The notes: generated by a model not told the origin, from the letters alone. Positions 44,039 through 53,786 are shown, numbered from the stretch's first letter. The stretch is DNA of 63,183 bases from Lachnospiraceae bacterium (GCA_910575255.1 CAJTEM010000028.1:1-63183), one strand, 5' to 3'. A program made the numbers and translations.

Positions 44039-44593
44039 TCACAGCCCAAGCTCTGTGAAGTCAATCCATAGATCGTCATAGATGCCGACCTTGATCTTGT
44101 CCCGGAAAGAATATTGCCGGACATTAAAAGAATTCTGCTCAAAGAAATATACTAGGACTGTCTGAGCTATGGGATCAACAATCCAGTATTCACGGACGCC
44201 ATAATTTTTATAATAATACAGCTTACGGATGTAATCATCAGATGGGTTACTGGGCGATATGATTTCAATGATGAAATCGGGAGCTCCATTACATCGTTTA
44301 CCGTCCAGTTTATCCTTATCACAGACAATCATAATATCCGGCTGAACAATCGTAAGCGGATGGTCAGAGAGTTTTACATCAAAGGGAGCCGGAAATACCT
44401 AGCAATTGTCATCTTTTTTTCTGAGGTAGGAACGGATAGAGACCAGAAGTTCCGTAAGGATTGTTTGGTGAATTTGGGATGGGCTGGCCGTATAATAAAT
44501 CTGCCCATCAAATACTTCTGCTCTTATATTATCCGGGAGATTTTCATATTGTTCTAGAGTAATGAGTTTTTGCCGGGCTTGCGATACTGACAT
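44039..44593 (-). pseudogene. Uma2 endonuclease gene with one amber codon
   Basis: A 184-codon Uma2 frame with a single in-frame stop, TAG, at 44399-44401. It reads ITLEQYENLPDNIRAEVFDG, then SYLRKKDDNC, then the stop, then VFPAPFDVKLSDHPLTIVQP, DIMIVCDKDK, APDFIIEIISPSNPSDD and VREYWIVDP. Both halves are otherwise complete, with an AAGGA ribosome site before ATG 44593. The context TGC-TAG-GTA is one C-to-T change from TGC-CAG-GTA (Cys-Gln-Val), which suits the family (CxVFPAPFDV). Without the stop it would be a full second Uma2 protein. Confidence 0.85.
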
Positions 44594-44772
44594 AGTGATA
44601 CTTCCTTTCCGGGTGGTTATATCCTTTTACGTTTACTTTTCAGTAATTTGAGAGCAGTTGTCAACAGAACTTAAACATCTAAAGTAATGCATCAGTCTTC
44701 TTGATTTCCCGTATCCATCAGATCATCTACTTTTTTGTTAAATATCATATCATGAATTATCTCCTTTTTCAA

Positions 44773-46521
44773 TTACATCTTCCTTTCCCTATCAAGCTCC
44801 CGCATCAAGTTATTTCCACAAGGCAGGTCCAGTTTTTCTTTAATAGACATTTTTAGCTCTGATTCTATATCCTTTGCTATTAAATCGTTTTCAGCACATA
44901 CTGAGATGTATATTTTTATTTTGGGTTCGGTTCCGGAAGGGCGAACTACTACAGAGCAATTTCCTTCCAGTATGAATTTTAATACATTGGATTTTGGCAA
45001 GCTCTCCAATCCTTCTAAATAATCAAGACATTTAATCACACGTCGTTTGCCCAGTTCTTGAACAGAATTCCGAAGCATTTGCATAATATATTGCGATTTT
45101 TGGAGACCAGCTATTCCATTAAGCGGATAAGAATATAATGTGTCCAGATAGTATCCATATTTTGTATATAATTCTTGTAATTTATCCCAGAGTGTAATCC
45201 CTTTCGATTGATAATAGGCAAACATTTCACAAATCAAAAACACTGCATTTACAGCATCTTTGTCTCTTACATAAGTTCCGCTTAAATATCCGCAACTTTC
45301 CTCAAATCCGAAAATATAATTTACATCTTCTTTTTTAGACTCCAGAAGACCAATTTGTTCTCCAATAAATTTAAAACCTGTTAGTACATTAATAGTTTTT
45401 ACACCATAATGTTCTGCTATCTGCTCAGCCATATCGGTTGTTACAATTGTTTTTATCATTACTGGGCATTCCGGCATCGTACCATTTTCTTTTCGTTTAT
45501 TGCAGATGTATTCTAAAAGAAGCAATCCTGTCTCATTGCCAGAAAGAAGAACATATTCCTTGTTTTTCTTTTTTACAACAACGCCAACACGGTCACAGTC
45601 AGGATCCGTAGCCAGAAACAGATCGGCATTATATTTTTTTGCATACTCTATTCCCAGACTCATTGCTTCTTTGGTCTCTGGATTGGGATATGAGCAGGTA
45701 GGAAAATTTCCATTTGGATATTTTTGTTCTTCTACCACAATAATATTAGTATAATTACACTCTTTCAGTACTCGTAACACAGGTTTTAAGCCCGTTCCAT
45801 TAAGCGGTGAATATATGATAGAAGAATCCCGGTTAACGAATTCGATAGATGTCAGCATACTTTGTTCTTTTATTTTTTCGATAAACTTTGTAAAAATCAT
45901 TGGAGGGACATATTGAATTTTTCCTAGTTTAAAAGACTCATAAAAATCTGTCTGCTTAATATCATAAAAGATATCAGTGCTTTCGATTTCCGCTGTAATT
46001 TCTTGGGCTTCTTTTGCTGTAATCTGACATCCGTCAGAATTATATACTTTATATCCATTATATTCAGAGGAATTATGGGATGCAGTAATCATAATACCAG
46101 CAATACACTGCAATTCTCTGACTGCAAAAGAAAGGCAGGGTGTTGGCATTAACTCATCATATAAATATACCCCGAATCCATTTGCCGCAAATACTTCAGA
46201 AGTAATTTTTGCAAATAAATCTGATTTAATTCTGGAGTCATAACTGACAGCAATTCTGTAATTTTCCCGCGGGTTATATCTTTTTATATAGTTTGCCAAT
46301 CCCTGAGAAGCTTTTGCTATTGTATAAATATTTACTCTGTTGGGACCAGCACCAATTATACCTCGTAATCCTCCGGTTCCAAATTCCAGATTTCGAAAAA
46401 AGGCATCTTCTATAAGTTCTGCATTATCAGAAATAGATGACAATTCCTTTTGGATATCTTTATCGTCTGTTGTCATTTTCTGCCAACGTTTATATTCCTG
46501 GCTGATTTTTTCATTTATCAT
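44773..46521 (-). CDS. Phosphoglucomutase/phosphomannomutase
   Basis: A 582-residue alpha-D-phosphohexomutase, similar in length to PgcA of Bacillus. The phosphoserine loop is GIMITASHNSSEYNGYKVY with Ser148; the metal loop is TDPDCDRVG (Asp306, Asp308, Asp310); the sugar-binding FEESCG motif and the C-terminal phosphate loop RPSGTEPKIK are present. It converts glucose-6-P/glucose-1-P or mannose-6-P/mannose-1-P. Next to ManA, a cupin PMI and ManC, mannose-1-phosphate for GDP-mannose is the likely product. It is the last gene of the second minus-strand glycan operon. Separation of the two substrates is not possible from sequence alone. Confidence 0.9.
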   Translation of the reverse strand: MINEKISQEYKRWQKMTTDDKDIQKELSSISDNAELIEDAFFRNLEFGTGGLRGIIGAGPNRVNIYTIAKASQGLANYIKRYNPRENYRIAVSYDSRIKSDLFAKITSEVFAANGFGVYLYDELMPTPCLSFAVRELQCIAGIMITASHNSSEYNGYKVYNSDGCQITAKEAQEITAEIESTDIFYDIKQTDFYESFKLGKIQYVPPMIFTKFIEKIKEQSMLTSIEFVNRDSSIIYSPLNGTGLKPVLRVLKECNYTNIIVVEEQKYPNGNFPTCSYPNPETKEAMSLGIEYAKKYNADLFLATDPDCDRVGVVVKKKNKEYVLLSGNETGLLLLEYICNKRKENGTMPECPVMIKTIVTTDMAEQIAEHYGVKTINVLTGFKFIGEQIGLLESKKEDVNYIFGFEESCGYLSGTYVRDKDAVNAVFLICEMFAYYQSKGITLWDKLQELYTKYGYYLDTLYSYPLNGIAGLQKSQYIMQMLRNSVQELGKRRVIKCLDYLEGLESLPKSNVLKFILEGNCSVVVRPSGTEPKIKIYISVCAENDLIAKDIESELKMSIKEKLDLPCGNNLMRELDRERKM

Positions 46522-46539
46522 TTTGCTATTTTAGTCCTC

Positions 46540-47553
46540 TTAACATTTTACATTTAGGAATCGTGCTTTTCCATGAAACTTCAGTGGTATAGAATTAGCA
46601 GGAATAAAGAAACAATCCCCTTTAAAAATTTTCAGATGATCCCCATCTTCCATAAACAGAATACCACATCCATCGAGACATAAGAACACCTGAAAAGAAT
46701 TTTCTGAGGTTGGAAATTTTGCCAGCTCTCGTACAGATTCCGTGTTGAGTATATATCGCTCAACCTGAAAATATTTACAATGGCATAGTTTTTCAGACAT
46801 GCCACCCTTTTTGTAATGAAGCAGTTTCAGTGGTTGCTGTGGTTTGAAACTTTGTTTTAAATTTGCCACATCTAATGCCTTATTAATGTGAAGTGGCCGA
46901 GGATTTCCGTCCATTCCTTTGCGATTATAGTCATAAAGACGGTAGGTAAGATTTGAATTTTCCTGGATTTCGGCAATTAATATTCCGGCTCCGATTGCGT
47001 GAACCATTCCTGCTTTAATAAAGAAAACATCATCCTTTTTTACTTTGATTTTTTGAAGATGTTTTTCTATAGTGCCATTTAGCAGGTTATTACGAAGGCA
47101 TTCTTTTGTCATATCATGATTAAAACCATAAATCAGTTGAGAACCCGGTTTGGCCTCAAGTACATACCACATTTCCATTTTTCCTAACTGCCCATGTTCG
47201 TTTTTTTTCGCATAGTCATCGTTTGGATGTACCTGAACTGATAAGTTATCCTTGGCATCGATAAACTTAATCAAAATTGGTAAGCTCCCTTTGTTTTTCG
47301 AATGCATTCCCAGATATTCCGGATGCTCAGACAGTAATTGTGACAGACTTTTTCCTTGATGCATTCCACTTGCGACGAAACTAGGCCCATCTGTATGCGT
47401 TGAACATTCCCAGGTTTCGGCCAGGGGGGTCATTGCAATTTCTTTATTAAATTTGGTTTGAAGGCGGCTGCCTCCCCATAAGTAATCCTTTCCTGTTGGA
47501 GATAATAAAAATGGCTTAATCCTCCAATTTATATTTAATTTTGTCATGAACAT
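46540..47553 (-). CDS. manA: Mannose-6-phosphate isomerase, class I
   Basis: A 337-residue zinc-dependent type I phosphomannose isomerase of the short Firmicutes form. KPFLLSPTGKDYLWGGSRL, LAETWECSTHTDGPS, KFIDAKDNLSVQVHPNDDYA and GKMEMWYVLEAKPGSQL are family motifs; the His/Glu zinc ligands are in VQVHP and MEMWY. It interconverts fructose-6-P and mannose-6-P, feeding GDP-mannose. ATG 47553 follows AAAAGG; ATG 47547 is also possible. The start lies 38 bases inside the preceding cupin gene, so the two are coupled. Confidence 0.93.
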   Translation of the reverse strand: MFMTKLNINWRIKPFLLSPTGKDYLWGGSRLQTKFNKEIAMTPLAETWECSTHTDGPSFVASGMHQGKSLSQLLSEHPEYLGMHSKNKGSLPILIKFIDAKDNLSVQVHPNDDYAKKNEHGQLGKMEMWYVLEAKPGSQLIYGFNHDMTKECLRNNLLNGTIEKHLQKIKVKKDDVFFIKAGMVHAIGAGILIAEIQENSNLTYRLYDYNRKGMDGNPRPLHINKALDVANLKQSFKPQQPLKLLHYKKGGMSEKLCHCKYFQVERYILNTESVRELAKFPTSENSFQVFLCLDGCGILFMEDGDHLKIFKGDCFFIPANSIPLKFHGKARFLNVKC

Positions 47554-47926
47554 CAATCCTTTTACCCATTTGTATTTCTACCATTTGCATTTGGGTTTTG
47601 GCAATAATAGTATGCTTACATTGGGCTTCTATACTAATAACATCACCAGAGGTTACTCTTTCTTTCAATCCATCTACAATGACATTACCACTACCCGAAA
47701 GAATGACCCAAATCTCATTGCGATAGTCATGGCTATGATAGCACATCTGGCACTCGGGATTTAAAGTGATTTTGATAGTCATACTTTCAGTATCCAGATC
47801 TAATACCTGAAAAGTTCCCCAGGATTTTTTTTGATATTGTATTGGCGGTTTTAAGGTGCGTGCATATGCAGTTTTATTTGCAGGCAATCTCTTATCTTCG
47901 TTTTTCGGATAAAAAGTAACACTCAT
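47516..47926 (-). CDS. Cupin, C-terminal domain of type II phosphomannose isomerase
   Basis: A 136-residue single cupin domain matching the C-terminal isomerase half of bifunctional ManC/AlgA enzymes: KSWGTFQVLDL, ITLNPECQMCYHSHDYRNEI, WVILSGSGNVIVDG and ISIEAQCKHTI. The His-x-His and Glu of HSHDYRNEIW are the metal ligands. Here it is a separate gene, while the guanylyltransferase half lies at 50289. With ManA it would give two unrelated isomerases for the same step, or this cupin may have a different or regulatory role. It overlaps the manA start. Confidence 0.85.
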   Translation of the reverse strand: MSVTFYPKNEDKRLPANKTAYARTLKPPIQYQKKSWGTFQVLDLDTESMTIKITLNPECQMCYHSHDYRNEIWVILSGSGNVIVDGLKERVTSGDVISIEAQCKHTIIAKTQMQMVEIQMGKRIDVHDKIKYKLED

Positions 47927-47970
47927 AAATTTATCTCCAAAATATTTAGAATTTTAAGGAAATGCTTTAA

Positions 47971-48939
47971 TCAATGTTTCCCTAACATCATTTCAAGACC
48001 GTCTTCCAAAGAAATATACTTTCTTGGCCCGATGACGGCATGTATTTTTGTGGTGTCAGGACAACGCCTTTTATGGTCACCTTCACGTTCAGGCAGGAAA
48101 ATAAATTTGGGGGTAAGCTGCATTTTTTCCATGATTAAAGTTCCCAATTCTAAAATAGAAATTTCATGGTCATTACCAATATTAAAAATTTCGTTTTTAG
48201 TGGAAGATAATGCCAATTCAATGGTATTATTTACATTATCAGTTACATAACAAAAAGATCTCATATGTTCTCCGTTCCCGTATACTGATAAAGGATATTC
48301 TCCCTCAGAGAGTCTTTTTATAAATTCAGGAATTACCTGTCCATATTTTGTTCCGATCATTTTGGGGCCATAGACATTAAATAAACGTAATGTAATCCAT
48401 TCTAAACCTAATTCTTCACTGATCAATTTCACATAAAATTCACCGATTAATTTGGCAGCAGCATAACTATCACGAATATGGGATGTTACAACATAAGTAA
48501 TATCCGTTTCTTTCGATGGCAGAGACAGGGGTTCGCCGTATACTTCAGATGATGAGGCATATATTATTTTTGTATGAAAAGTATTTTGGCGCCTTTTTGC
48601 TTCTCTTAAAGCGAGCATTAAATTGTACGTGATATTAGCATTGGTTTCTAATACTGTTGCCGGAATATCGTAAAAATATTGAGTACCATTTATTGCAGCA
48701 TAATGAAAAATATATTCTGGTTCATTTGTAAGAAGCAAATCTGCCATTTGGCCAATATTTTCATATTTAGACATATCAATATTAAAAAACAGATTATTTT
48801 CATCCAATAATTCTTTGATATTACTGTATTTTCCCCGAAACAGATTATCCCAAATTGCAATATTAAAACCCCTTTGAATGAGTTCTTTTGACAAATAAGA
48901 ACCTATAAATCCAGCACCACCTGTTATTATTGCGTTCAT
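47971..48939 (-). CDS. NAD-dependent nucleotide-sugar epimerase/dehydratase
   Basis: A 322-residue extended SDR. ITGGAGFIGSYLSKEL opens the Rossmann fold; IYASSSEVYGEPL and YAAAKLIGEFY supply Ser, Glu and Tyr-xxx-Lys; RLFNVYGPKMIGTKYGQVIP and YGNGEHMRSFCYVTDN are nucleotide-sugar loops. The frame opens at 48960, but AAGGAG just upstream favours ATG 48939. The type (UDP-GlcNAc/GlcA 4-epimerase or dehydratase-like) is not settled. It lies after the WecC-like dehydrogenase gene, and may act on UDP-ManNAcA or a related uronic acid. Confidence 0.87.
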   Translation of the reverse strand: MNAIITGGAGFIGSYLSKELIQRGFNIAIWDNLFRGKYSNIKELLDENNLFFNIDMSKYENIGQMADLLLTNEPEYIFHYAAINGTQYFYDIPATVLETNANITYNLMLALREAKRRQNTFHTKIIYASSSEVYGEPLSLPSKETDITYVVTSHIRDSYAAAKLIGEFYVKLISEELGLEWITLRLFNVYGPKMIGTKYGQVIPEFIKRLSEGEYPLSVYGNGEHMRSFCYVTDNVNNTIELALSSTKNEIFNIGNDHEISILELGTLIMEKMQLTPKFIFLPEREGDHKRRCPDTTKIHAVIGPRKYISLEDGLEMMLGKH

Positions 48940-48963
48940 ATTTCTTAGCTCCTTTTTCATAAT

Positions 48964-50268
48964 TTAGTCGATATACATATTACCTAATGTATAGATATTG
49001 ATATCCGTTTCATTTTTTAAGTTTGTACAGATATCCCAGGTATCTAAAATAGAAAAATTATTTTTGGAATTTAAAATTTCAGGTTTCTTTTCAATGTCAG
49101 CATATTTTCTGTTGTTATTTAGAACCAGCAAGAGTAAAGCTTGATCACATGCATTATACAGACTTTCAAAATAGGTTCCTAAATTTAGAGCAGTAATTTC
49201 TTCCGGTATGGCAACAAAGTCATGGAGATGTAATACATACCCCAGTTGCTTCAGCTTTCTTGCTATATAAATGGAACTGGATCCTCTTAAGTCAGAAGTT
49301 TCTGGAATTCCTTTAAAGGTTAATCCTGAAAGAGCCACTATTTTTTTTCCATCTCCAGAACCGATTTTTTTCTCAACCCATTCAACAACCATGTTCTCTA
49401 AAGATTCATTAAACTTACGTCCAAACATTATAAATTCCTTACTGGGACAATTTTCCATATTATTAGTAAGGATATAAGCGTCTTTTTCCAGGCAGGGGCC
49501 AGCAACAAAACCGGGAAGGCAAATGTTTGATCGGGAATATCCCTGGTTCGCATGTTTAATCACATCCATACCATTAACTCCAAACATCTGTGCGGCCCTG
49601 CAAAAAGCATTGCCAATGGCAAACGTCATATCCCTGTATGTATTACAATATAATTTTACCAATTCAGCTTCTTCTAAACTGTCGACAGGGATAACATAAG
49701 GTGTTATTTTCCTGAACAGATTTTGAGCAATATTAAGCGCTGTTTCATTATTACCGCTGATAATCTGTGGCAAATGAGTCAGTTCTTCCACAGCCTTTCC
49801 TTCCACAGTACGCTCCGGACACATAGATACAAGCAAATCATCCTCTGGACATCCTGATATCTCTGCTAAATAAGGTAATACAATATTTCTGGTTGTTCCA
49901 ACAGATACAGTGCTTCGTAAAATAATTAATTCATTTCCGGAATATATTCCTTTTAGGGATTTCAAGGCAGTTCGGATATATTCAAAATCCGGCTGTTTTT
50001 TATTATTTTTAAGCGGTGTGCCGACAGTGATAATGAAGGCATCAAATTTTAAATTTTGTGGGAAACTATTTACGCAGAAAAAATTTTTATTATTAACTTT
50101 TCTGATAATTGCATTTAAACCAGGTTCAAAAAAATGTGCTTTGTTCTCTGACAGGCATTGCTTTATGTGAGGATTGATTTCAGTACCATATACTTCAATG
50201 CCTTTGTCAGATGCCGCTATTGCTAAAGTCAGTCCAACATATCCTAATCCCAAAATACCAATTCTCAT
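48964..50268 (-). CDS. UDP-N-acetylmannosamine dehydrogenase-type enzyme (WecC-like)
   Basis: A 434-residue UDP-glucose/GDP-mannose dehydrogenase family member. GILGLGYVGL (N-terminal NAD site), TVGTPL, CPERTVEGKAVEEL and the catalytic PGFVAGPCLEKDAY with Cys259 are clear. The ERTVEGKA pattern groups it with WecC/WbpA-like enzymes that oxidise UDP-N-acetylhexosamines. Beside the WecB-like epimerase it should convert UDP-ManNAc to UDP-ManNAcA. AGGAG precedes ATG 50268. Substrate assignment rests on the motif and neighbour. Confidence 0.9.
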   Translation of the reverse strand: MRIGILGLGYVGLTLAIAASDKGIEVYGTEINPHIKQCLSENKAHFFEPGLNAIIRKVNNKNFFCVNSFPQNLKFDAFIITVGTPLKNNKKQPDFEYIRTALKSLKGIYSGNELIILRSTVSVGTTRNIVLPYLAEISGCPEDDLLVSMCPERTVEGKAVEELTHLPQIISGNNETALNIAQNLFRKITPYVIPVDSLEEAELVKLYCNTYRDMTFAIGNAFCRAAQMFGVNGMDVIKHANQGYSRSNICLPGFVAGPCLEKDAYILTNNMENCPSKEFIMFGRKFNESLENMVVEWVEKKIGSGDGKKIVALSGLTFKGIPETSDLRGSSSIYIARKLKQLGYVLHLHDFVAIPEEITALNLGTYFESLYNACDQALLLLVLNNNRKYADIEKKPEILNSKNNFSILDTWDICTNLKNETDINIYTLGNMYID

Positions 50269-50288
50269 ATTATTTCTCCTTAATATTT

Positions 50289-51359
50289 TTATATTAAATT
50301 ATTTCTGTTGCAAATTTTCAAAGTTTCTAATACCTTTTTGATTTCGGAAGTGCTATCTTTTGCGCAAATTAGGATAGCATCGTTTGTGTCAACAACGACC
50401 GTATTTTCCATACCTACCATGGCTATTAACCTATTGCTGCCCAATATGACATTATTTTGTGTAGAAATAGTAATAACATCACCTTCTACGACGTTTCCCT
50501 CATCATTGCTTTTTTTTATTCTGGAAACGGCAAGCCAGGAACCCACATCGTCCCACCCAAATGTTCCAGGAACCACAAAAATGTCATTGGCTTTTTCCAT
50601 AATTCCATAATCAATAGAGACAGAATCCATTAAAGAAAATTCTTTTTCCAGCACATCTTGTTCATTTTTTTCAGCTATTGCATTTCGTATATTTTGTAGA
50701 TGAATATAGGTTTCAGGTAATAATTCAGCAAACCTTTTCATAATGGAAGAGATCTTCCAAACAAAAGTTCCACTATTCCACAAATACTCTTCGGAAGACA
50801 GGTATTCTTTTGCATTAGCCAGACGGGGCTTCTCTACAAACCTTTCTACACAAAAGGCTCGTCCTTCTGTAACTTTTGAATTGAATTTAATATATCCATA
50901 ACCTGTCTCCGGATAATCGGGAGTGATTCCAATGGTAACTAAGTTGTCATGATGAGCCGCCACTTCACAAGCATCTTTAAGAGCATTAATATATAAATCA
51001 GAAAATTTTATTAAATGATCAGACGGTAATACAATCATCAATGCATCATCATACTTATTTAAAATATATAAAGCACCTAAGCCGATACACGGAGCTGTAT
51101 TACGACCAACAGGTTCACAAAGTATATTTTCTTTTGGGATATCTGGAAGCTGCTCTAAAACTAAGGTTTTATAATTTTTATTTGTAACAATGTAAATGTC
51201 TTCATTAGGAACTAAGGCGGATATTCTGGCTTTGGTTAACTGAATCATGCTTAGCTCGTTATCTGCCAAGTGCAAAAATTGTTTGGGAGTATTTGTCCTG
51301 CTCTTGGGCCAGAAACGTTCGCCTTTCCCACCAGCCATGATTAATGCAGTTATTTTCAT
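50289..51359 (-). CDS. manC: Mannose-1-phosphate guanylyltransferase
   Basis: A 356-residue GDP-mannose pyrophosphorylase. The signature MAGGKGERFWPKSRTNTPKQ is complete, with LPSDH, GYGYIKF, FVEKPRLANAKEYL and WNSGTFVWK. There is no fused isomerase domain; the matching cupin is a separate gene at 47516. It makes GDP-mannose for mannose or for GDP-deoxysugars. ATG 51359 is preferred because GGAGG lies 6 bases upstream; the ATG at 51371 overlaps that ribosome site. Confidence 0.95.
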   Translation of the reverse strand: MKITALIMAGGKGERFWPKSRTNTPKQFLHLADNELSMIQLTKARISALVPNEDIYIVTNKNYKTLVLEQLPDIPKENILCEPVGRNTAPCIGLGALYILNKYDDALMIVLPSDHLIKFSDLYINALKDACEVAAHHDNLVTIGITPDYPETGYGYIKFNSKVTEGRAFCVERFVEKPRLANAKEYLSSEEYLWNSGTFVWKISSIMKRFAELLPETYIHLQNIRNAIAEKNEQDVLEKEFSLMDSVSIDYGIMEKANDIFVVPGTFGWDDVGSWLAVSRIKKSNDEGNVVEGDVITISTQNNVILGSNRLIAMVGMENTVVVDTNDAILICAKDSTSEIKKVLETLKICNRNNLI

Positions 51360-51401
51360 ATGACCCTCCATATTGTATATGGATTACCAGTAATAAGTGA
51401 A

Positions 51402-52493
51402 TTATGTTAATAGTATTTGTGCTATTTTTTCGCTTGCATTACCGTTTCCATACAAATTAGTTTTTTGGGATATTCTTGCATATTTATTTTTGTCATCCAG
51501 TAATGTTTTACATCCATGATATACTGACTCAGAATCAGTTCCCACCAGACGAAGAATGCCGGTGTTTAATCCTTCTGGACGTTCAGTGCTGTTTCTCATA
51601 ATTAATACAGGCTTCCCTAAAGATGGCGCTTCTTCTTGAATGCCTCCGGAGTCTGTAAGAATAAAATAGGATCTTGCCATAAAATTGTGAAAGCTAACGA
51701 CATCTAAGGGATTTATCAGGTGAATCCTTTCACAATTTTGAAATATCTTATTTGCAATGGTGAGAACTTTCGGGTTTGGATGTATGGGATAAATTATTTT
51801 TACATCAGGATACTCGTCCAAAATTTTCCGGATTCCTTTAAACATATTTTCCATAGGTTTGCCGACATTTTCTCTGCGGTGGGCAGTCATTAATATGAGA
51901 CGGCTTCCTGCAGACCATTGCAATTCCTTATGTTTATAATTAGCTTTAATTGTAAAATTTAACGTATCTATAACAGTATTGCCAGTTACATAAATTTGTT
52001 CGGGTTTTTTACCTTCTTTGATAAGATTTCGTTGTGCTAATTCAGTAGGAGCAAAATCATATTGTGAGATAAGGCTGACTGCGCTTCGGTTGAACTCTTC
52101 TGGAAAAGGAGAATAAATTTCTCCGGTTCTTAAACCAGCTTCTACATGACCAACAGGAATTTTCAAATAGAAACAGGCTAATGCAGAAGAAAACGCAGTA
52201 GACGTATCTCCATGAACCAAAACGATATCAGGAAGTTCACTTTTTAAAATAATTTCTATTTTTTGTAAAATGTTAACTGTTATATCAAATAAACTTTGAT
52301 TTGGTTTCATGATTTTTAAATCATAATCTGGTACAATATGAAAAATATCCAATATTTCATTCAGCATATCTCCATGCTGTCCGGTTATACATACTTTAAC
52401 GCACCCACCCAAGCTTTTTAGCGCATGTATAACAGGACACATTTTTATGGCTTCTGGTCTTGTGCCAAAAACAACTAAAATTTTTCTCATCAT
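51402..52493 (-). CDS. wecB: UDP-N-acetylglucosamine 2-epimerase (non-hydrolysing)
   Basis: A 363-residue WecB/MnaA-type epimerase making UDP-ManNAc from UDP-GlcNAc. ILVVFGTRPEAIKMCPVI, VHGDTSTAFSSALACFYLKI, GHVEAGLRTGEIYSPFPEE, VTGNTVIDTL, TAHRRENVG and LTDSGGIQEEAPSLGKPVL are all present, so the active site (His in AHRREN, Glu in EAGL and GGIQEE) is intact. It is adjacent to manC, with the WecC-like gene beyond. The product may also serve teichoic acid linkage units. Confidence 0.95.
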   Translation of the reverse strand: MMRKILVVFGTRPEAIKMCPVIHALKSLGGCVKVCITGQHGDMLNEILDIFHIVPDYDLKIMKPNQSLFDITVNILQKIEIILKSELPDIVLVHGDTSTAFSSALACFYLKIPVGHVEAGLRTGEIYSPFPEEFNRSAVSLISQYDFAPTELAQRNLIKEGKKPEQIYVTGNTVIDTLNFTIKANYKHKELQWSAGSRLILMTAHRRENVGKPMENMFKGIRKILDEYPDVKIIYPIHPNPKVLTIANKIFQNCERIHLINPLDVVSFHNFMARSYFILTDSGGIQEEAPSLGKPVLIMRNSTERPEGLNTGILRLVGTDSESVYHGCKTLLDDKNKYARISQKTNLYGNGNASEKIAQILLT

Positions 52494-52523
52494 TATTTTT
52501 TAATCCATAAGATAATCTAACGG

Positions 52524-53759
52524 TTACCTTTTAGTAATGTATTCGTATATTTCCTTCTTTTTTTGAATGATTTTATTTAAATCGTGATTTCTTTTGGCAA
52601 AATCATATGCATGTTGAGACAGCTTTTCTACTTTGGTCCAGTTGTTTTTTAAATCAATTATTGCTTCATAGAATTCTTTTGGATCGTCTCTGATCATAAT
52701 ATTAATTTCGTCCGTAAGACCAGAACCTTGCGCGCCTTTTGTAGTGCTTAGTATTGCTTTTCCATGACATATGGATTCTATTATTTTGATACGGGTACCA
52801 CTTCCGGATAAAATCGGAACAATCAACAAATCCGTTTTCCATAATAATTTTTCTATCGACTCTACCCATCCGTGTACAAAAATATTCTGGTTATTATGGA
52901 TGGATAGAATTTTTGGGGTTGGTTTTTTTCCTGCAATATGTATTTCTATATCCTGAAAATCATCAGATGAAAACAATGGCAGAACACGATCAATAAACCA
53001 CTCCATCCCCTCTAAGTTCGGAAACCAATCGAATCCTCCTAACCATAAAAGATGAAATTTTTCTTTTTTTACCGGTGGCATAAAAGGGGGAATTTCAAAT
53101 GGCATAGGTAAAAACACCTTTTTGCAATCAGTAAAATCATCGACCATATCCATATCTTCCTGGGAAATAAAGGACATGGCATTATATTTTAACTTGTTTT
53201 TTATTTCGATTTCATAAGTGTTTTTTCTGCTTATGTTTGCAATTGTATTAATTATCATATTTTTCCACTTTTGATGTCTTTCATGAATCCAAAAGGGAAA
53301 TAAATTTCCTTCAATATTTTGTGAACATAATAGAGAAGGTATATGTGGAAAGGTTTTTTTGATATAACAGGTGTGAAGGTTATGAGTTTCAATTATGTCT
53401 ATATTGTATCTTTTAATAATTTCTTTGGCGTATTTGACTCCTTCTTTTGTATAAAAGCTGCAATCCATAAGGGGCATTCCATGGATAATATGAAACAAAT
53501 AATGTTTGATTTTTTCTAATTTGTTCATATTAAAAGGCTGCTTGAGATTAAAGACAAAATGAAAAGATTTAAAATATTTTTCATATTCTTTTTCATATTT
53601 TGGTAAAGCCTCAAGATCTTCAGCGGTTCCGTGTGCTATTAAATGTAGGTCATACTCCTTTGCTAGGGGAAGAATAGTATTAGCCCGATACATATTTCCT
53701 CCAGAATCAGGTGGAAATATTGGGGAGACAGTAACAATTAAAATTTGCTTTTTTTGCAT
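52524..53759 (-). CDS. Family 4-type glycosyltransferase (GT-B)
   Basis: A 411-residue GT-B enzyme. The N-terminal VSPIFPPDSGGNMYRANTIL is a typical acceptor-side strand, and the C-terminal half has LLWLGGFDWFPNLEGMEWFI, HIAGKKPTPKIL, VHGWVESIEKLLWKTDLLI and PILSGSGTRIKIIESICHGK (the donor-binding Glu region). It transfers a sugar from a nucleotide donor during repeat-unit assembly. It lies between the acetyltransferase and the UDP-GlcNAc epimerase gene. Donor could be UDP-ManNAcA or GDP-mannose; not determinable here. Confidence 0.9.
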   Translation of the reverse strand: MQKKQILIVTVSPIFPPDSGGNMYRANTILPLAKEYDLHLIAHGTAEDLEALPKYEKEYEKYFKSFHFVFNLKQPFNMNKLEKIKHYLFHIIHGMPLMDCSFYTKEGVKYAKEIIKRYNIDIIETHNLHTCYIKKTFPHIPSLLCSQNIEGNLFPFWIHERHQKWKNMIINTIANISRKNTYEIEIKNKLKYNAMSFISQEDMDMVDDFTDCKKVFLPMPFEIPPFMPPVKKEKFHLLWLGGFDWFPNLEGMEWFIDRVLPLFSSDDFQDIEIHIAGKKPTPKILSIHNNQNIFVHGWVESIEKLLWKTDLLIVPILSGSGTRIKIIESICHGKAILSTTKGAQGSGLTDEINIMIRDDPKEFYEAIIDLKNNWTKVEKLSQHAYDFAKRNHDLNKIIQKKKEIYEYITKR

Positions 53760-53786
53760 ACAGGAAAAATCCTCCTTTGTGCCGTA

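Noticed and set aside
35039-44600. Prophage or integrative element in the island
   Set aside because: No integrase, relaxase, structural or packaging gene and no att-like duplication were found; only IS66 and accessory genes.
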